The notes under the pieces are model-generated. The model ran no database searches and was not told the DNA's origin. It saw only the letters and a list, made by a program, of their open reading frames with translations. From contig DIXG01000085.1 in NCBI GenBank assembly GCA_002436005.1, forward strand, positions 1 through 5,466: a stretch of DNA of 5,466 nt. The letters are read 5' to 3'. Shown piece after piece: positions 1 through 5,466 of this stretch (position 1 is the stretch's first letter; the number at the start of each line of letters is the position of its first letter). This DNA is from Anaerolineaceae bacterium UBA6086. Lineage in GTDB: Bacteria; Chloroflexota; Anaerolineae; Anaerolineales; Anaerolineaceae. The position numbers and the translations under genes are program-made.

Positions 1-1467
1 GACACAGGCTACTACGGCGCACATGAAGATCTACCCGACAATGTCACTGGCATGTCCCAGGTGGATAACAATTGGACTGTCGATGGTGTTGGGCATGGTT
101 CCCATGTGGCAGGCACGATCAATGCCATCAATAACGGATTGGGCGTGGTGGGCGTGAACCCGGGTGCAGTCGAATTTCACATTGTGAAGATATTTGCCAA
201 TGACGGCGCCTGGACAGCTTCCTCAGACCTGACAGCCGCAATCTATAATTGCCGCGATAATGGTGCAAATGTCATCAGCATGAGCCTGGGCGGGAGTCGC
301 TCCAACCGGCTGGAACAGCGCGCTTTTGATACGCTTTATAGCGCAGGCATTTTGCATGTCGCCGCTGCAGGCAATGAGCAAGAGGAAACACCGGGTTTGA
401 TTTCTTACCCTGCCTCATACAGCTCGGTGATCTCGGTCGCTGCAGTTGATTCAGAACTGGCGATTGCAAGCTTTTCAAACCAGAATGCCTATGTTGAGTT
501 GGCTGCCCCTGGTGTTGACGTACTTTCCACCATTCCATATATTGAAACCAACACACTGGTTGTGGATGGTCAGTCTTTCAGCGCCTATCATATCGAATTT
601 AGTGGATATGGATCAGCCAGCGGTGCGCTGGTGGACGGCGGAAGATGCACTTCAACCGGCAGTTGGGGTGGAAAGGTCGTTTTGTGTGAACGCGGAGATG
701 TCGATTTTGCTGTCAAGGTGTTGAATGTGCAGAACAGCGGCGGCGTTGCAGCAATCATTTACAACAACGTTCCAGGACCCTTCCTCGGTACCATGGGTGA
801 GAGTACCTCATCCACCATCGGGTTATCCATCAGCCAGGAAGACGGCCAATACCTTGTGGCGAATAAATTGGGTGCAACTGCCGATGTGAGCAGTGCTTAT
901 CAAGCCCCGGCCAGCGGGTACGAAGCCTGGAACGGCACCTCGATGGCGACGCCGCATGTTTCTGGTGTGGCGGCGCTGATCTGGTCTGCCAATCCCACCT
1001 GGACCAATGTCCAAATCCGCGAAGCGATGAATGCCACGGCATTCGACCTTGGCAGCGCTGGCAAAGATGTGGTCTTTGGCAACGGGCTGGTGCAGGCTGC
1101 TGCCGCATTGACTTACCTGAGTGGTGGTACACCGCCACCTCCGCCTCCTCCGACAGGCGAATTGACTGTGCAAATTACAAGCCCGGCGGAAGGCTCAGTT
1201 TATAAAGACAAAGCCACTGTGTCAATCAAAGTTCAGGTTTCTGCAGATGACGCTCCAGTTGGCGGCGCTTCTGTCACAGTGACTGTGACCGGAACGCTTG
1301 GTGCCCCTAAGGTTTTGACCGGGACAACCGGTACTGATGGTGTGGCGAGTTTCTCCTACCGGGTTAGCACTCGCAAGACAGGAACCGGGGTTTACACCAT
1401 TTTGGCTGAAGCGGTCAAAGATGGGTATGATCCGGTCAGTGTGAGCAGTACCTTCACGGTCAACTAA
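1..1467 (+). CDS. Secreted subtilisin-like serine protease (peptidase S8) with PA insert and C-terminal Ig-like domain, 5'-partial
   Basis: This is the 3' part of a gene for an exported endopeptidase that cleaves proteins outside the cell. The frame is open from base 1 (488 codons seen), so the Met at base 52 is internal and the true start lies upstream. The catalytic triad is visible: Asp at bases 1-3 (DTG), His at 94-96 (GHGSHVAGT) and Ser at 940-942 (GTSMATPHVSG). The oxyanion-hole Asn is at 373-375 (AAAGNE). Between Asn and Ser, roughly bases 571-894 encode a protease-associated (PA) domain (GKVVLCERGD, then GGVAAIIYNN), an insertion known from lactocepin and plant subtilases. After the catalytic core come seven consecutive prolines (1132-1152) and a domain of about 100 residues resembling bacterial Ig-like folds (TDGVASFSYRV), ending at TAA 1465-1467. 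No LPxTG motif or C-terminal membrane helix is seen, so the product is probably released or held non-covalently. The signal peptide and propeptide would lie outside the window. Confidence 0.95.
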   Translation, partial: DTGYYGAHEDLPDNVTGMSQVDNNWTVDGVGHGSHVAGTINAINNGLGVVGVNPGAVEFHIVKIFANDGAWTASSDLTAAIYNCRDNGANVISMSLGGSRSNRLEQRAFDTLYSAGILHVAAAGNEQEETPGLISYPASYSSVISVAAVDSELAIASFSNQNAYVELAAPGVDVLSTIPYIETNTLVVDGQSFSAYHIEFSGYGSASGALVDGGRCTSTGSWGGKVVLCERGDVDFAVKVLNVQNSGGVAAIIYNNVPGPFLGTMGESTSSTIGLSISQEDGQYLVANKLGATADVSSAYQAPASGYEAWNGTSMATPHVSGVAALIWSANPTWTNVQIREAMNATAFDLGSAGKDVVFGNGLVQAAAALTYLSGGTPPPPPPPTGELTVQITSPAEGSVYKDKATVSIKVQVSADDAPVGGASVTVTVTGTLGAPKVLTGTTGTDGVASFSYRVSTRKTGTGVYTILAEAVKDGYDPVSVSSTFTVN

Positions 1468-1494
1468 CCCCTGGCGGAAATAATCATCAAATAG

Positions 1495-1533
1495 ATAGGG
1501 TTGTCCGAAGGATTTGGACAACCCTATTTCTTT
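1495..1533 (+). terminator. Rho-independent terminator of the S8 protease gene
   Basis: A perfect 12-bp stem pairs 1495-1506 (ATAGGGTTGTCC) with 1516-1527 (GGACAACCCTAT) around a 9-nt loop. It is followed by a T-rich tail (TTTCTTT). It begins 27 bases after the protease stop codon, and the next gene converges from the other strand. The reverse-strand tail is only moderately T-rich, so termination in both directions is possible but uncertain. Confidence 0.88.
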
Positions 1534-1656
1534 GCCTCTGATTCAGAACCAAATTGGAATACTTAAAACACCTGAATAACAGGGATCATTACCCCATGAG
1601 TTGCGATACAAAAGTTGGATTGAAATGCAAAACGACCAGGGCGGGTCTGGAAAAAA

Positions 1657-1860
1657 TTAAGCTTTTGTTTTTAGTGCTGTTCTGCGCAGCCAGCCGCCAG
1701 CAATCAGCGCTGCCAATCCAACGACAACGCCGGTGATTTGCGCCCAGTGAATGCCCGGGTAAGAGCCAATCCCGATCAGGTCTGCAGCCAGAGAAATGAT
1801 GATCAATAAAAGGCTGCCAATAATTAATACCCAGCTGATTGTCTTTCTTGAGATGGACAT
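1657..1860 (-). CDS. Small two-helix membrane protein, conserved-hypothetical type
   Basis: This encodes a 67-residue protein of unknown function. Two hydrophobic segments are clear: residues about 10-30 (VLIIGSLLLIIISLAADLIGI) and about 42-57 (ITGVVVGLAALIAGGW). A short polar turn containing GSYPGIHWAQ joins them. The N-terminus is basic (SRK) and the C-terminus is basic (RRTALKTKA). By the positive-inside rule both ends should face the cytoplasm, making a hairpin in the inner membrane. The ATG is at 1858-1860 with a GAGG Shine-Dalgarno sequence (1866-1869) five bases upstream, which supports this as a real gene. It lies 65 bases downstream of a tRNA-Gly on the same strand and could be read from the tRNA promoter or from a weak TATATT-type promoter of its own. 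The overall pattern (SRKTISW, then a hydrophobic stretch, then G-YPG--W-QI-G) resembles small Chloroflexota membrane proteins as I remember them. No function should be assigned. Confidence 0.72.
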   Translation of the reverse strand: MSISRKTISWVLIIGSLLLIIISLAADLIGIGSYPGIHWAQITGVVVGLAALIAGGWLRRTALKTKA

Positions 1861-1865
1861 GGATA

Positions 1866-1869
1866 CCTC
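1866..1869 (-). promoter_or_regulatory. Ribosome binding site of the small membrane protein
   Basis: On the - strand GAGG sits five bases before the ATG at 1860. It is the main evidence that the 67-codon frame is translated from this start. Confidence 0.55.
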
Positions 1870-1925
1870 GCTTTAATATAACCCGACTGGATTTTGTAAA
1901 AAACTCAGAGTGGAGATTTAGAAAG

Positions 1926-1997
1926 AGCGGGCGACGAGATTCGAACTCGCGAATGGTAGCTTGGGAAGCTACTGCCTTACCACTTGGCTACGCCCGC
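1926..1997 (-). tRNA. tRNA-Gly (anticodon CCC)
   Basis: Read on the - strand, this 72-nt stretch folds into a complete cloverleaf. The 7-bp acceptor stem pairs GCGGGCG (1997-1991) with CGCCCGC (1933-1927). The D arm is GCC-AAGTGGTAA-GGC. The anticodon stem GTAGC/GCTAC holds the loop TTCCCAA, which gives anticodon CCC and decodes GGG. There is a 5-nt variable loop, and the T arm GCGAG/CTCGT carries the loop TTCGAAT. The discriminator base is U, as is usual for bacterial tRNA-Gly. The 3' CCA is not encoded (CTT follows), so it must be added by CCA-adding enzyme. The gene is intact, and I see no integrase gene or duplicated tRNA 3' end in the window. Confidence 0.96.
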
Positions 1998-2012
1998 TTT
2001 TTACTGGTTCTT

Positions 2013-2042
2013 ATTTTACCGCAGTCACCTGTTTTTTGCCAA
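2013..2042 (-). promoter_or_regulatory. Sigma-70-type promoter of the tRNA-Gly gene
   Basis: On the - strand the -35 box is TTGGCA (2042-2037), followed by an 18-bp spacer and the -10 box TAAAAT (2018-2013). Each box has one mismatch from consensus. Transcription would start near 2006, leaving a leader of about 9 nt before the tRNA 5' end at 1997. The position and quality fit a tRNA promoter well. Confidence 0.72.
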
Positions 2043-2043
2043 T

Positions 2044-3051
2044 GATATTATCTCACATGGAATCAAATGGAATCCTTACGACGAGATAGAAGTTTTCATC
2101 GATGGGATATTCTATGCGATTGAAGTTGCTGATCAGGAAGGCCATGTGGTAATTCATGATCTGGATGTGCGGACGGATCAGAAGGTTAAGCTTACTAACG
2201 GGATGTATACCAAGGTTCATAAAGTGCGCGCTCTCAAACTTACCAGTGTTGATCCTTTAACCGATAAAGTAAAAGGTACGGCTGATCCTGGTAGTGTGTT
2301 GATTGTTTCAGAATTTAAAGCCTGGGATCAACCACCAGTTGTGAGCATCCCGGTAATAACGAAAGCAGACGGCACATGGGTGGCGAAATTTGGTAATGAG
2401 GGTTGGGACATTGCTCACGAGTCCATTGGAAACGCTTTGATCTGTGACAACGATGGGGACTGCACCGAAGTGATCTGGGAAGGACCGCCGGATGATATTG
2501 AGCCGGATTATGGCGAAAAATTGACCACCAGCAAAGTCACTTTTGATTGGCCAGACGAACCGGGCGCGGGTCTGTACAAGATCCAGCTTTCAACCAAAGA
2601 AGATTTCAGTACACTGGTTTTAAGTACCAAAACGGATGATTCTTCCTACGCTTTTGATGTAAAGCTGCTTTATAACACGACTTACTACTGGCGTATTCGC
2701 CCGTTTTTTGGGGATGATAAAGGGGATTGGTTTCCAGCCTGGAAGTTCTTCTCTATGGACCCGCTCACCAGCCCAGTATTGATCAGCCCCATCAATAAGG
2801 AACTTATCACCACCAGTGAACCTATCTTCACCTGGCAGGGGGTGGAAAATGCGGCGACTTATCTGATTCAACTCAGTAAGTCCAGCTTGTTCGATTCAAT
2901 TTATCTGAAAGCCACTGTTGGTTCCAATGAATTTGGAGAACAGGTCATTCCGGATGGCAAGTATTACTGGCGGGTACGGGCAATTGATACTTCTGGTGGG
3001 AAAGGCCCATGGTCCGAGGTTCGAATCGTCAAGGTGGATGCCGTGCCATAG
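2044..3051 (+). CDS. Extracellular Ig/FN3-like repeat protein; probably a 5'-truncated gene remnant
   Basis: A frame of about 335 codons, free of internal stops, ends at TAG 3049-3051. The first part (to about 2490) looks like the modular Ig-like segments of Anaerolineae surface proteins: a strand with EIEVFIDG, then KVKGTADPGS, then ADGTWVAKF, and finally CDNDGDC (2443-2463), an acidic, possibly Ca-binding loop flanked by two cysteines. Two FN3-like repeats follow (about 2500-2757 and 2758-3040). Each has a TFTW/TFDW-type strand, an IQLS strand and a YYWR(I/V)R strand (YYW at 2683-2691 and 2962-2970). The function is unknown; binding of surfaces or polysaccharide is only an inference. No signal peptide or good start is present. 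The frame formally extends to a TTG at 1984, but that lies inside the tRNA gene. Out-of-frame ATGs at 2042, 2057 and 2067 stop within a few codons. In-frame GTG 2146 (AGGAAGG four bases upstream) and ATG 2203 would give a leaderless protein starting inside the first domain. I therefore read the start as lost; 2044 marks where the recognisable sequence begins and is not a start codon. Confidence 0.62.
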   Translation, partial: DIISHGIKWNPYDEIEVFIDGIFYAIEVADQEGHVVIHDLDVRTDQKVKLTNGMYTKVHKVRALKLTSVDPLTDKVKGTADPGSVLIVSEFKAWDQPPVVSIPVITKADGTWVAKFGNEGWDIAHESIGNALICDNDGDCTEVIWEGPPDDIEPDYGEKLTTSKVTFDWPDEPGAGLYKIQLSTKEDFSTLVLSTKTDDSSYAFDVKLLYNTTYYWRIRPFFGDDKGDWFPAWKFFSMDPLTSPVLISPINKELITTSEPIFTWQGVENAATYLIQLSKSSLFDSIYLKATVGSNEFGEQVIPDGKYYWRVRAIDTSGGKGPWSEVRIVKVDAVP

Positions 3052-3072
3052 TTAGCATTTTTGGCGTTCATG

Positions 3073-3104
3073 AGCCCCTGTTTTAATCTTAACAGGGGCT
3101 GTTT
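3073..3104 (+). terminator. Hairpin terminator after the repeat-protein frame
   Basis: A perfect 10-bp stem pairs 3073-3082 (AGCCCCTGTT) with 3091-3100 (AACAGGGGCT) around an 8-nt loop. It starts 21 bases after the stop codon. The tail is short (GTTTGG), so the T-tract is weak, but the GC-rich stem and its position support termination. Confidence 0.7.
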
Positions 3105-3213
3105 GGATTAATCACCCGATCTGCTCATTGTGAAATAGAGCCTCATTACAGATGCTAATTCAAGTTCTTCTATTGCCAAGTCCGCGCACCTTCTTGATTG
3201 ATTGGGTGTCCTA

Positions 3214-3247
3214 ATTGAAATGTGATGGGATAAACTCCGATTTCAAT
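3214..3247. repeat. Inverted repeat upstream of the two-component operon
   Basis: ATTGAAAT (3214-3221) and its exact reverse complement ATTTCAAT (3240-3247) are separated by 18 bp. The arm centres are 26 bp apart. The repeat lies about 75 bp upstream of the kinase start and just before the proposed promoter, where an activator or autoregulatory site could sit. An 8-bp dyad can occur by chance. Confidence 0.35.
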
Positions 3248-3262
3248 GTAAAATTGGGCTAA

Positions 3263-3291
3263 TAGAGAGGTGATCCCCTCTGTTTCATAAT
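3263..3291 (+). promoter_or_regulatory. Possible promoter of the two-component operon
   Basis: TAGAGA (3263-3268; four of six matches to the -35 consensus), a 17-bp spacer and CATAAT (3286-3291; five of six matches to the -10 consensus) precede the kinase start by about 30 bases. The spacer overlaps a small dyad, AGAGG (3266-3270) with CCTCT (3277-3281), which could be an operator. The evidence is weak because the -35 box is poor. Confidence 0.35.
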
Positions 3292-3321
3292 CAATAGAAC
3301 CACTCAAAGCTGACCGGGAAG

Positions 3322-4938
3322 ATGATGCTAAATCATTCAAATTGGAAGCAAACAGCGCAAAAGCCTAGCAAGGCAAATTTAAGTCAATTACGCTTATCCT
3401 TCAAGTCGCTGCGGTGGCGTCTGACACTCAGTTATTCTCTGGTTACTGTTGGAGCGCTGCTGATTGTTGAGTTGATTGTGATCATTTTCCTGATGGCTTA
3501 CTTTGTGCAAAATATTGATCTAACGCCAGAAAACCTGGTTTCAAGTTTACGCACTGAATGGGTGCCAGATGTTGAAGAATTCTTCTCACAGGACCCACCG
3601 AACATTGAAGGACTGAGGACTTACCTGGGTGAAGTTCAGGGATCAGTAATTGAAACGCGTCCATTATTGATCCTGGGGAACCTGGAATTAAGAATGAACG
3701 CACAGGATTTTCTCAGTTTTTATTATATATTGGAGGATCGCACGCTAATCGATGTCTTTCCATCAGACCTTGTCCCTGTGGGGGACATTGGGAAGAAAAT
3801 CCCTTTCAACTACCTGCCGGGGCTGCGGAATCCCCTGCACGCCGCCCTGATGGGGATTGAAGATGAATATTTACTTTACGAAAAGGTGGAACCAGGTAAC
3901 CGTATCGTCGGGGCAATTCCGATCTATCGTTTTGAGCCCTTGGAAATTGAAGAGTTGCTCCCTGCTGCAGGCGAGACAATCATGGATGTAGAGCGAACAC
4001 TGGTCGGTGTCGTTATATTTACTACCAAGTACTTTCCCTGGGGCTTTTTACCATTAGGGGATCTTGTGTTGGTGTTAGGACGATCTATATTGGTCTTCAC
4101 ATTCTTTGCTGGAATTCTCGGCTCGATTTTTGGGCTGATCAACGCTGGCGGCCTGACCAAACGGCTCAGGGTTGTTTCGGAGGCAGCCCATGATTGGTCT
4201 ATGGGCGATTTTTCAGTCGTTGTGCGTGATAAATCCGATGACGAGTTGGGGCAGCTGGCTAACGACCTGAACATCATGGCAAGACAATTGGAAAACCTGC
4301 TGGACCAACGCCAGGAGCTGTCTGTACTTGAAGAACGAAACAGACTGGCCAGAGACCTGCATGATAGCGTCAAGCAGCAGGCTTTTGCTGCCTCGGCCCA
4401 ATTGGGCGCAGCCAAAGCACACCTTGAAAACAACCCTCAAAAAGCGCATTCACACCTGGTTGAAGCAGAGTTGCTGGTTGGAAATGTACGCCAGGAGCTG
4501 ACAGAGCTGATCCAAGAGCTGCGTCCCGTTGAAATCAAAGGTAAAGGGCTGACCACTGCTGTGAGAGAGTATATTGATGAATGGAGTCGGCGGAATGAAA
4601 TTAAGTTCGATATTCATGTACAGGGCGAAAGGCCGCTCCCTTTAGAAGCGGAGAAAAGCATCTTTCGCATTATCCAGGAGGCGCTGGCAAATATATCCTG
4701 GCACAGCCAGGCAAAGTGTGTTGACCTGGCCTTTAATTTTCAAGCAGATCATCTCGCATTATCCATAAGTGATGATGGTGTGGGGTTTGTGATCGGGGAA
4801 ACGAGACCCAATGGCATGGGGTTGAAATCCATGAACGAACGGGCTGTCTTGATCGGTGGTGAATTGTTGATCGAAACTGAACCTGGTGCTGGCACCAAAA
4901 TCCTCTTGACTTATCCGTACCAGAGCTTGGAGGTGTGA
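3322..4938 (+). CDS. Membrane-bound sensor histidine kinase, NarL/LiaS (HisKA_3) type
   Basis: This 538-residue kinase autophosphorylates on His and passes the phosphate to the response regulator encoded just downstream. Domains in order: a basic cytoplasmic N-terminus (1-33); TM1 at about 38-61; an extracytoplasmic sensor of about 180 residues (62-242) with no motif I recognise, ending in two hydrophobic strands (IVGAIPIY, LVGVVIF) that recall Cache/PAS-like folds; TM2 at about 246-273; HAMP at about 274-326; a short coiled-coil linker; the HisKA_3 dimerisation domain with phospho-acceptor His347 (RDLHDSV); and HATPase_c with the N box (Asn457, EALANISWHSQA), G1 box DDGVGF (Asp485) and G2 box NGMGLKSM (497-504). 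All residues needed for activity appear present. The start is ATG 3322 or the adjacent ATG 3325; the weak GGGAA at 3316-3320 is better spaced for 3325. No earlier or later start fits better. The stop TGA 4936-4938 is 1 nt from the regulator ATG. The ligand cannot be read from sequence. Confidence 0.95.
   Translation: MMLNHSNWKQTAQKPSKANLSQLRLSFKSLRWRLTLSYSLVTVGALLIVELIVIIFLMAYFVQNIDLTPENLVSSLRTEWVPDVEEFFSQDPPNIEGLRTYLGEVQGSVIETRPLLILGNLELRMNAQDFLSFYYILEDRTLIDVFPSDLVPVGDIGKKIPFNYLPGLRNPLHAALMGIEDEYLLYEKVEPGNRIVGAIPIYRFEPLEIEELLPAAGETIMDVERTLVGVVIFTTKYFPWGFLPLGDLVLVLGRSILVFTFFAGILGSIFGLINAGGLTKRLRVVSEAAHDWSMGDFSVVVRDKSDDELGQLANDLNIMARQLENLLDQRQELSVLEERNRLARDLHDSVKQQAFAASAQLGAAKAHLENNPQKAHSHLVEAELLVGNVRQELTELIQELRPVEIKGKGLTTAVREYIDEWSRRNEIKFDIHVQGERPLPLEAEKSIFRIIQEALANISWHSQAKCVDLAFNFQADHLALSISDDGVGFVIGETRPNGMGLKSMNERAVLIGGELLIETEPGAGTKILLTYPYQSLEV
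4929..4933 (+). promoter_or_regulatory. Ribosome binding site of the response regulator, inside the kinase 3' end
   Basis: A consensus GGAGG lies within the last codons of the kinase, six bases before the ATG at 4940. It fixes the regulator start and implies translational coupling of kinase and regulator. Confidence 0.85.
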
Positions 4939-4939
4939 A

Positions 4940-5466
4940 ATGGTAGGGAGAAAAATTACCATCCTGTTGGTGGATGATCACGAGGTTGTGCGGAAGGGCT
5001 TGCGGGCTTTTTTGGATGCGCAGCCTGATTTCAAGGTGGTCAGCGAGGCTGCAACGGGAGAGGAAGCTGTCCGCGCAGCAGAGGAATACCTGCCAGATGT
5101 GATGTTGATGGACCTGGTGATGAGCGGCATGGGGGGTGTGGAGGCGACCAGAAGGGTTAAGAATGTCACACCGCGCACCCAGATCGTGGTATTGACTTCC
5201 TATCATCAAGACGAATTCATTTTCCCTGCTTTGCAGGCGGGGGCAATCTCCTATGTTTTGAAGGATGTGATCATGGAAGACCTGGCAGATGCCATCCGCA
5301 AAGCTTCTCGTGGGGAGGGCGTTTTACACCCTCGTGTCGCAGAGAGGGTGATCCAGGAGATCAATGGATCGATCCAAAGAGCGTATAATCCTTTTGGGGA
5401 GTTAACAGCCCGAGAAATGGAAGTGCTGCAGCTAATTGCGCGCGGTTTGTCCAATGGCGAGATCGC
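4940..5466 (+). CDS. Response regulator, NarL/LiaR family (receiver plus LuxR-type HTH), 3'-partial
   Basis: This is a cytoplasmic DNA-binding regulator and the cognate partner of the upstream kinase; 175 codons are visible before the window ends. The receiver domain (residues about 6-122) has the acidic pair Asp12-Asp13 (LLVDDHEVVRKGL), phospho-acceptor Asp58 (VMLMDLVM), the switch Thr86 (VVLTSY) and the conserved Lys108 (YVLKD). After a linker, a LuxR-type helix-turn-helix begins at about residue 154 (LTAREMEVLQLIARGLSNGEI) and is cut off in the middle. A full NarL-type protein is about 210-225 residues, so some 40-50 codons are missing. The loop after Asp58 reads SGMGG, where the family usually has PGMDG; none of the catalytic residues is affected. 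The gene starts 1 nt after the kinase stop codon and must share its transcript. Its targets are unknown, though autoregulation is common in this family. Confidence 0.95.
   Translation, partial: MVGRKITILLVDDHEVVRKGLRAFLDAQPDFKVVSEAATGEEAVRAAEEYLPDVMLMDLVMSGMGGVEATRRVKNVTPRTQIVVLTSYHQDEFIFPALQAGAISYVLKDVIMEDLADAIRKASRGEGVLHPRVAERVIQEINGSIQRAYNPFGELTAREMEVLQLIARGLSNGEI

Noticed and set aside
1634..1656. Possible - strand terminator (GACC/GGTC hairpin near a TTTT run) after the small membrane gene
   Set aside because: The stem is only 4 bp and the T run is short, too weak to call.
1554..1736. + strand 60-codon frame in the gap after the protease terminator
   Set aside because: It has no RBS, its composition is random-looking, and it overlaps the 3' end of the better-supported small membrane protein on the other strand.
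1839..2045. + strand 68-codon frame covering the tRNA-Gly gene
   Set aside because: It runs antisense through an intact tRNA, and its product contains translated tRNA sequence.
1932..2087. Nine-base direct repeat CGACGAGAT (1932-1940 in the tRNA 3' half and 2079-2087), a possible att-like duplication
   Set aside because: Matches of 9 bases are expected dozens of times by chance in 5.4 kb. The match does not extend, and there is no integrase gene.
3105..3213. Possible small RNA or riboswitch in the gap before the kinase
   Set aside because: I could find no extended stem structure or known motif. It appears to be plain intergenic DNA.
3924..4433. Long - strand frame (169 codons) inside the kinase gene
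   Set aside because: It is a shadow of the kinase coding sequence. It is Ser-rich, has no RBS and encodes no recognisable domain.

Overview
The window looks like part of a chromosome from the Chloroflexota, most likely class Anaerolineae. No single marker proves this. The inference rests on the style of the secreted proteins (aromatic/Trp-rich extracellular repeats and 'TADPGS'-type modules), on the histidine kinase H-box neighbourhood (HDSVKQQAFAASAQLGAA), and on a moderate base composition. The region is mostly ordinary housekeeping and surface-protein DNA. I see no mobile-element genes, CRISPR array or phage genes.

Layout: (1) Bases 1-1467, + strand: the 3' part of a secreted subtilisin-family (S8) protease. 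The window opens exactly on the catalytic Asp motif. The protein has a PA domain inserted before the catalytic Ser, then a seven-proline linker and a C-terminal Ig-like domain. A strong intrinsic terminator follows (1495-1533). (2) Bases 1657-1997, - strand: a small two-helix membrane protein (67 aa), preceded by a tRNA-Gly(CCC) gene with its own good promoter (2013-2042). (3) Bases about 2044-3051, + strand: an open frame encoding extracellular Ig/FN3-like modules. It has no credible start codon or signal peptide. Its recognisable part begins abruptly next to the tRNA promoter, so it is probably a 5'-truncated remnant of a larger surface-protein gene. A hairpin terminator lies at 3073-3100. 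(4) Bases 3322-5466, + strand: a two-component system. A membrane-bound NarL/LiaS-type histidine kinase is followed after 1 nt by a NarL/LiaR-type response regulator, which is cut by the window end.

How the parts work together: the kinase would sense an envelope or extracellular cue through a roughly 180-residue outside domain and phosphorylate the regulator, which then acts as a transcription factor. The two are translationally coupled, because the regulator's Shine-Dalgarno sequence lies inside the kinase 3' end. The protease and the repeat protein are both envelope or extracellular proteins, but nothing in the sequence shows that the two-component system controls them, since terminators separate the units. 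The best candidates for a second look are the truncated repeat gene abutting the tRNA, the uncharacterised sensor domain of the kinase, and the small membrane protein. I did not find convincing evidence of a new biological system.
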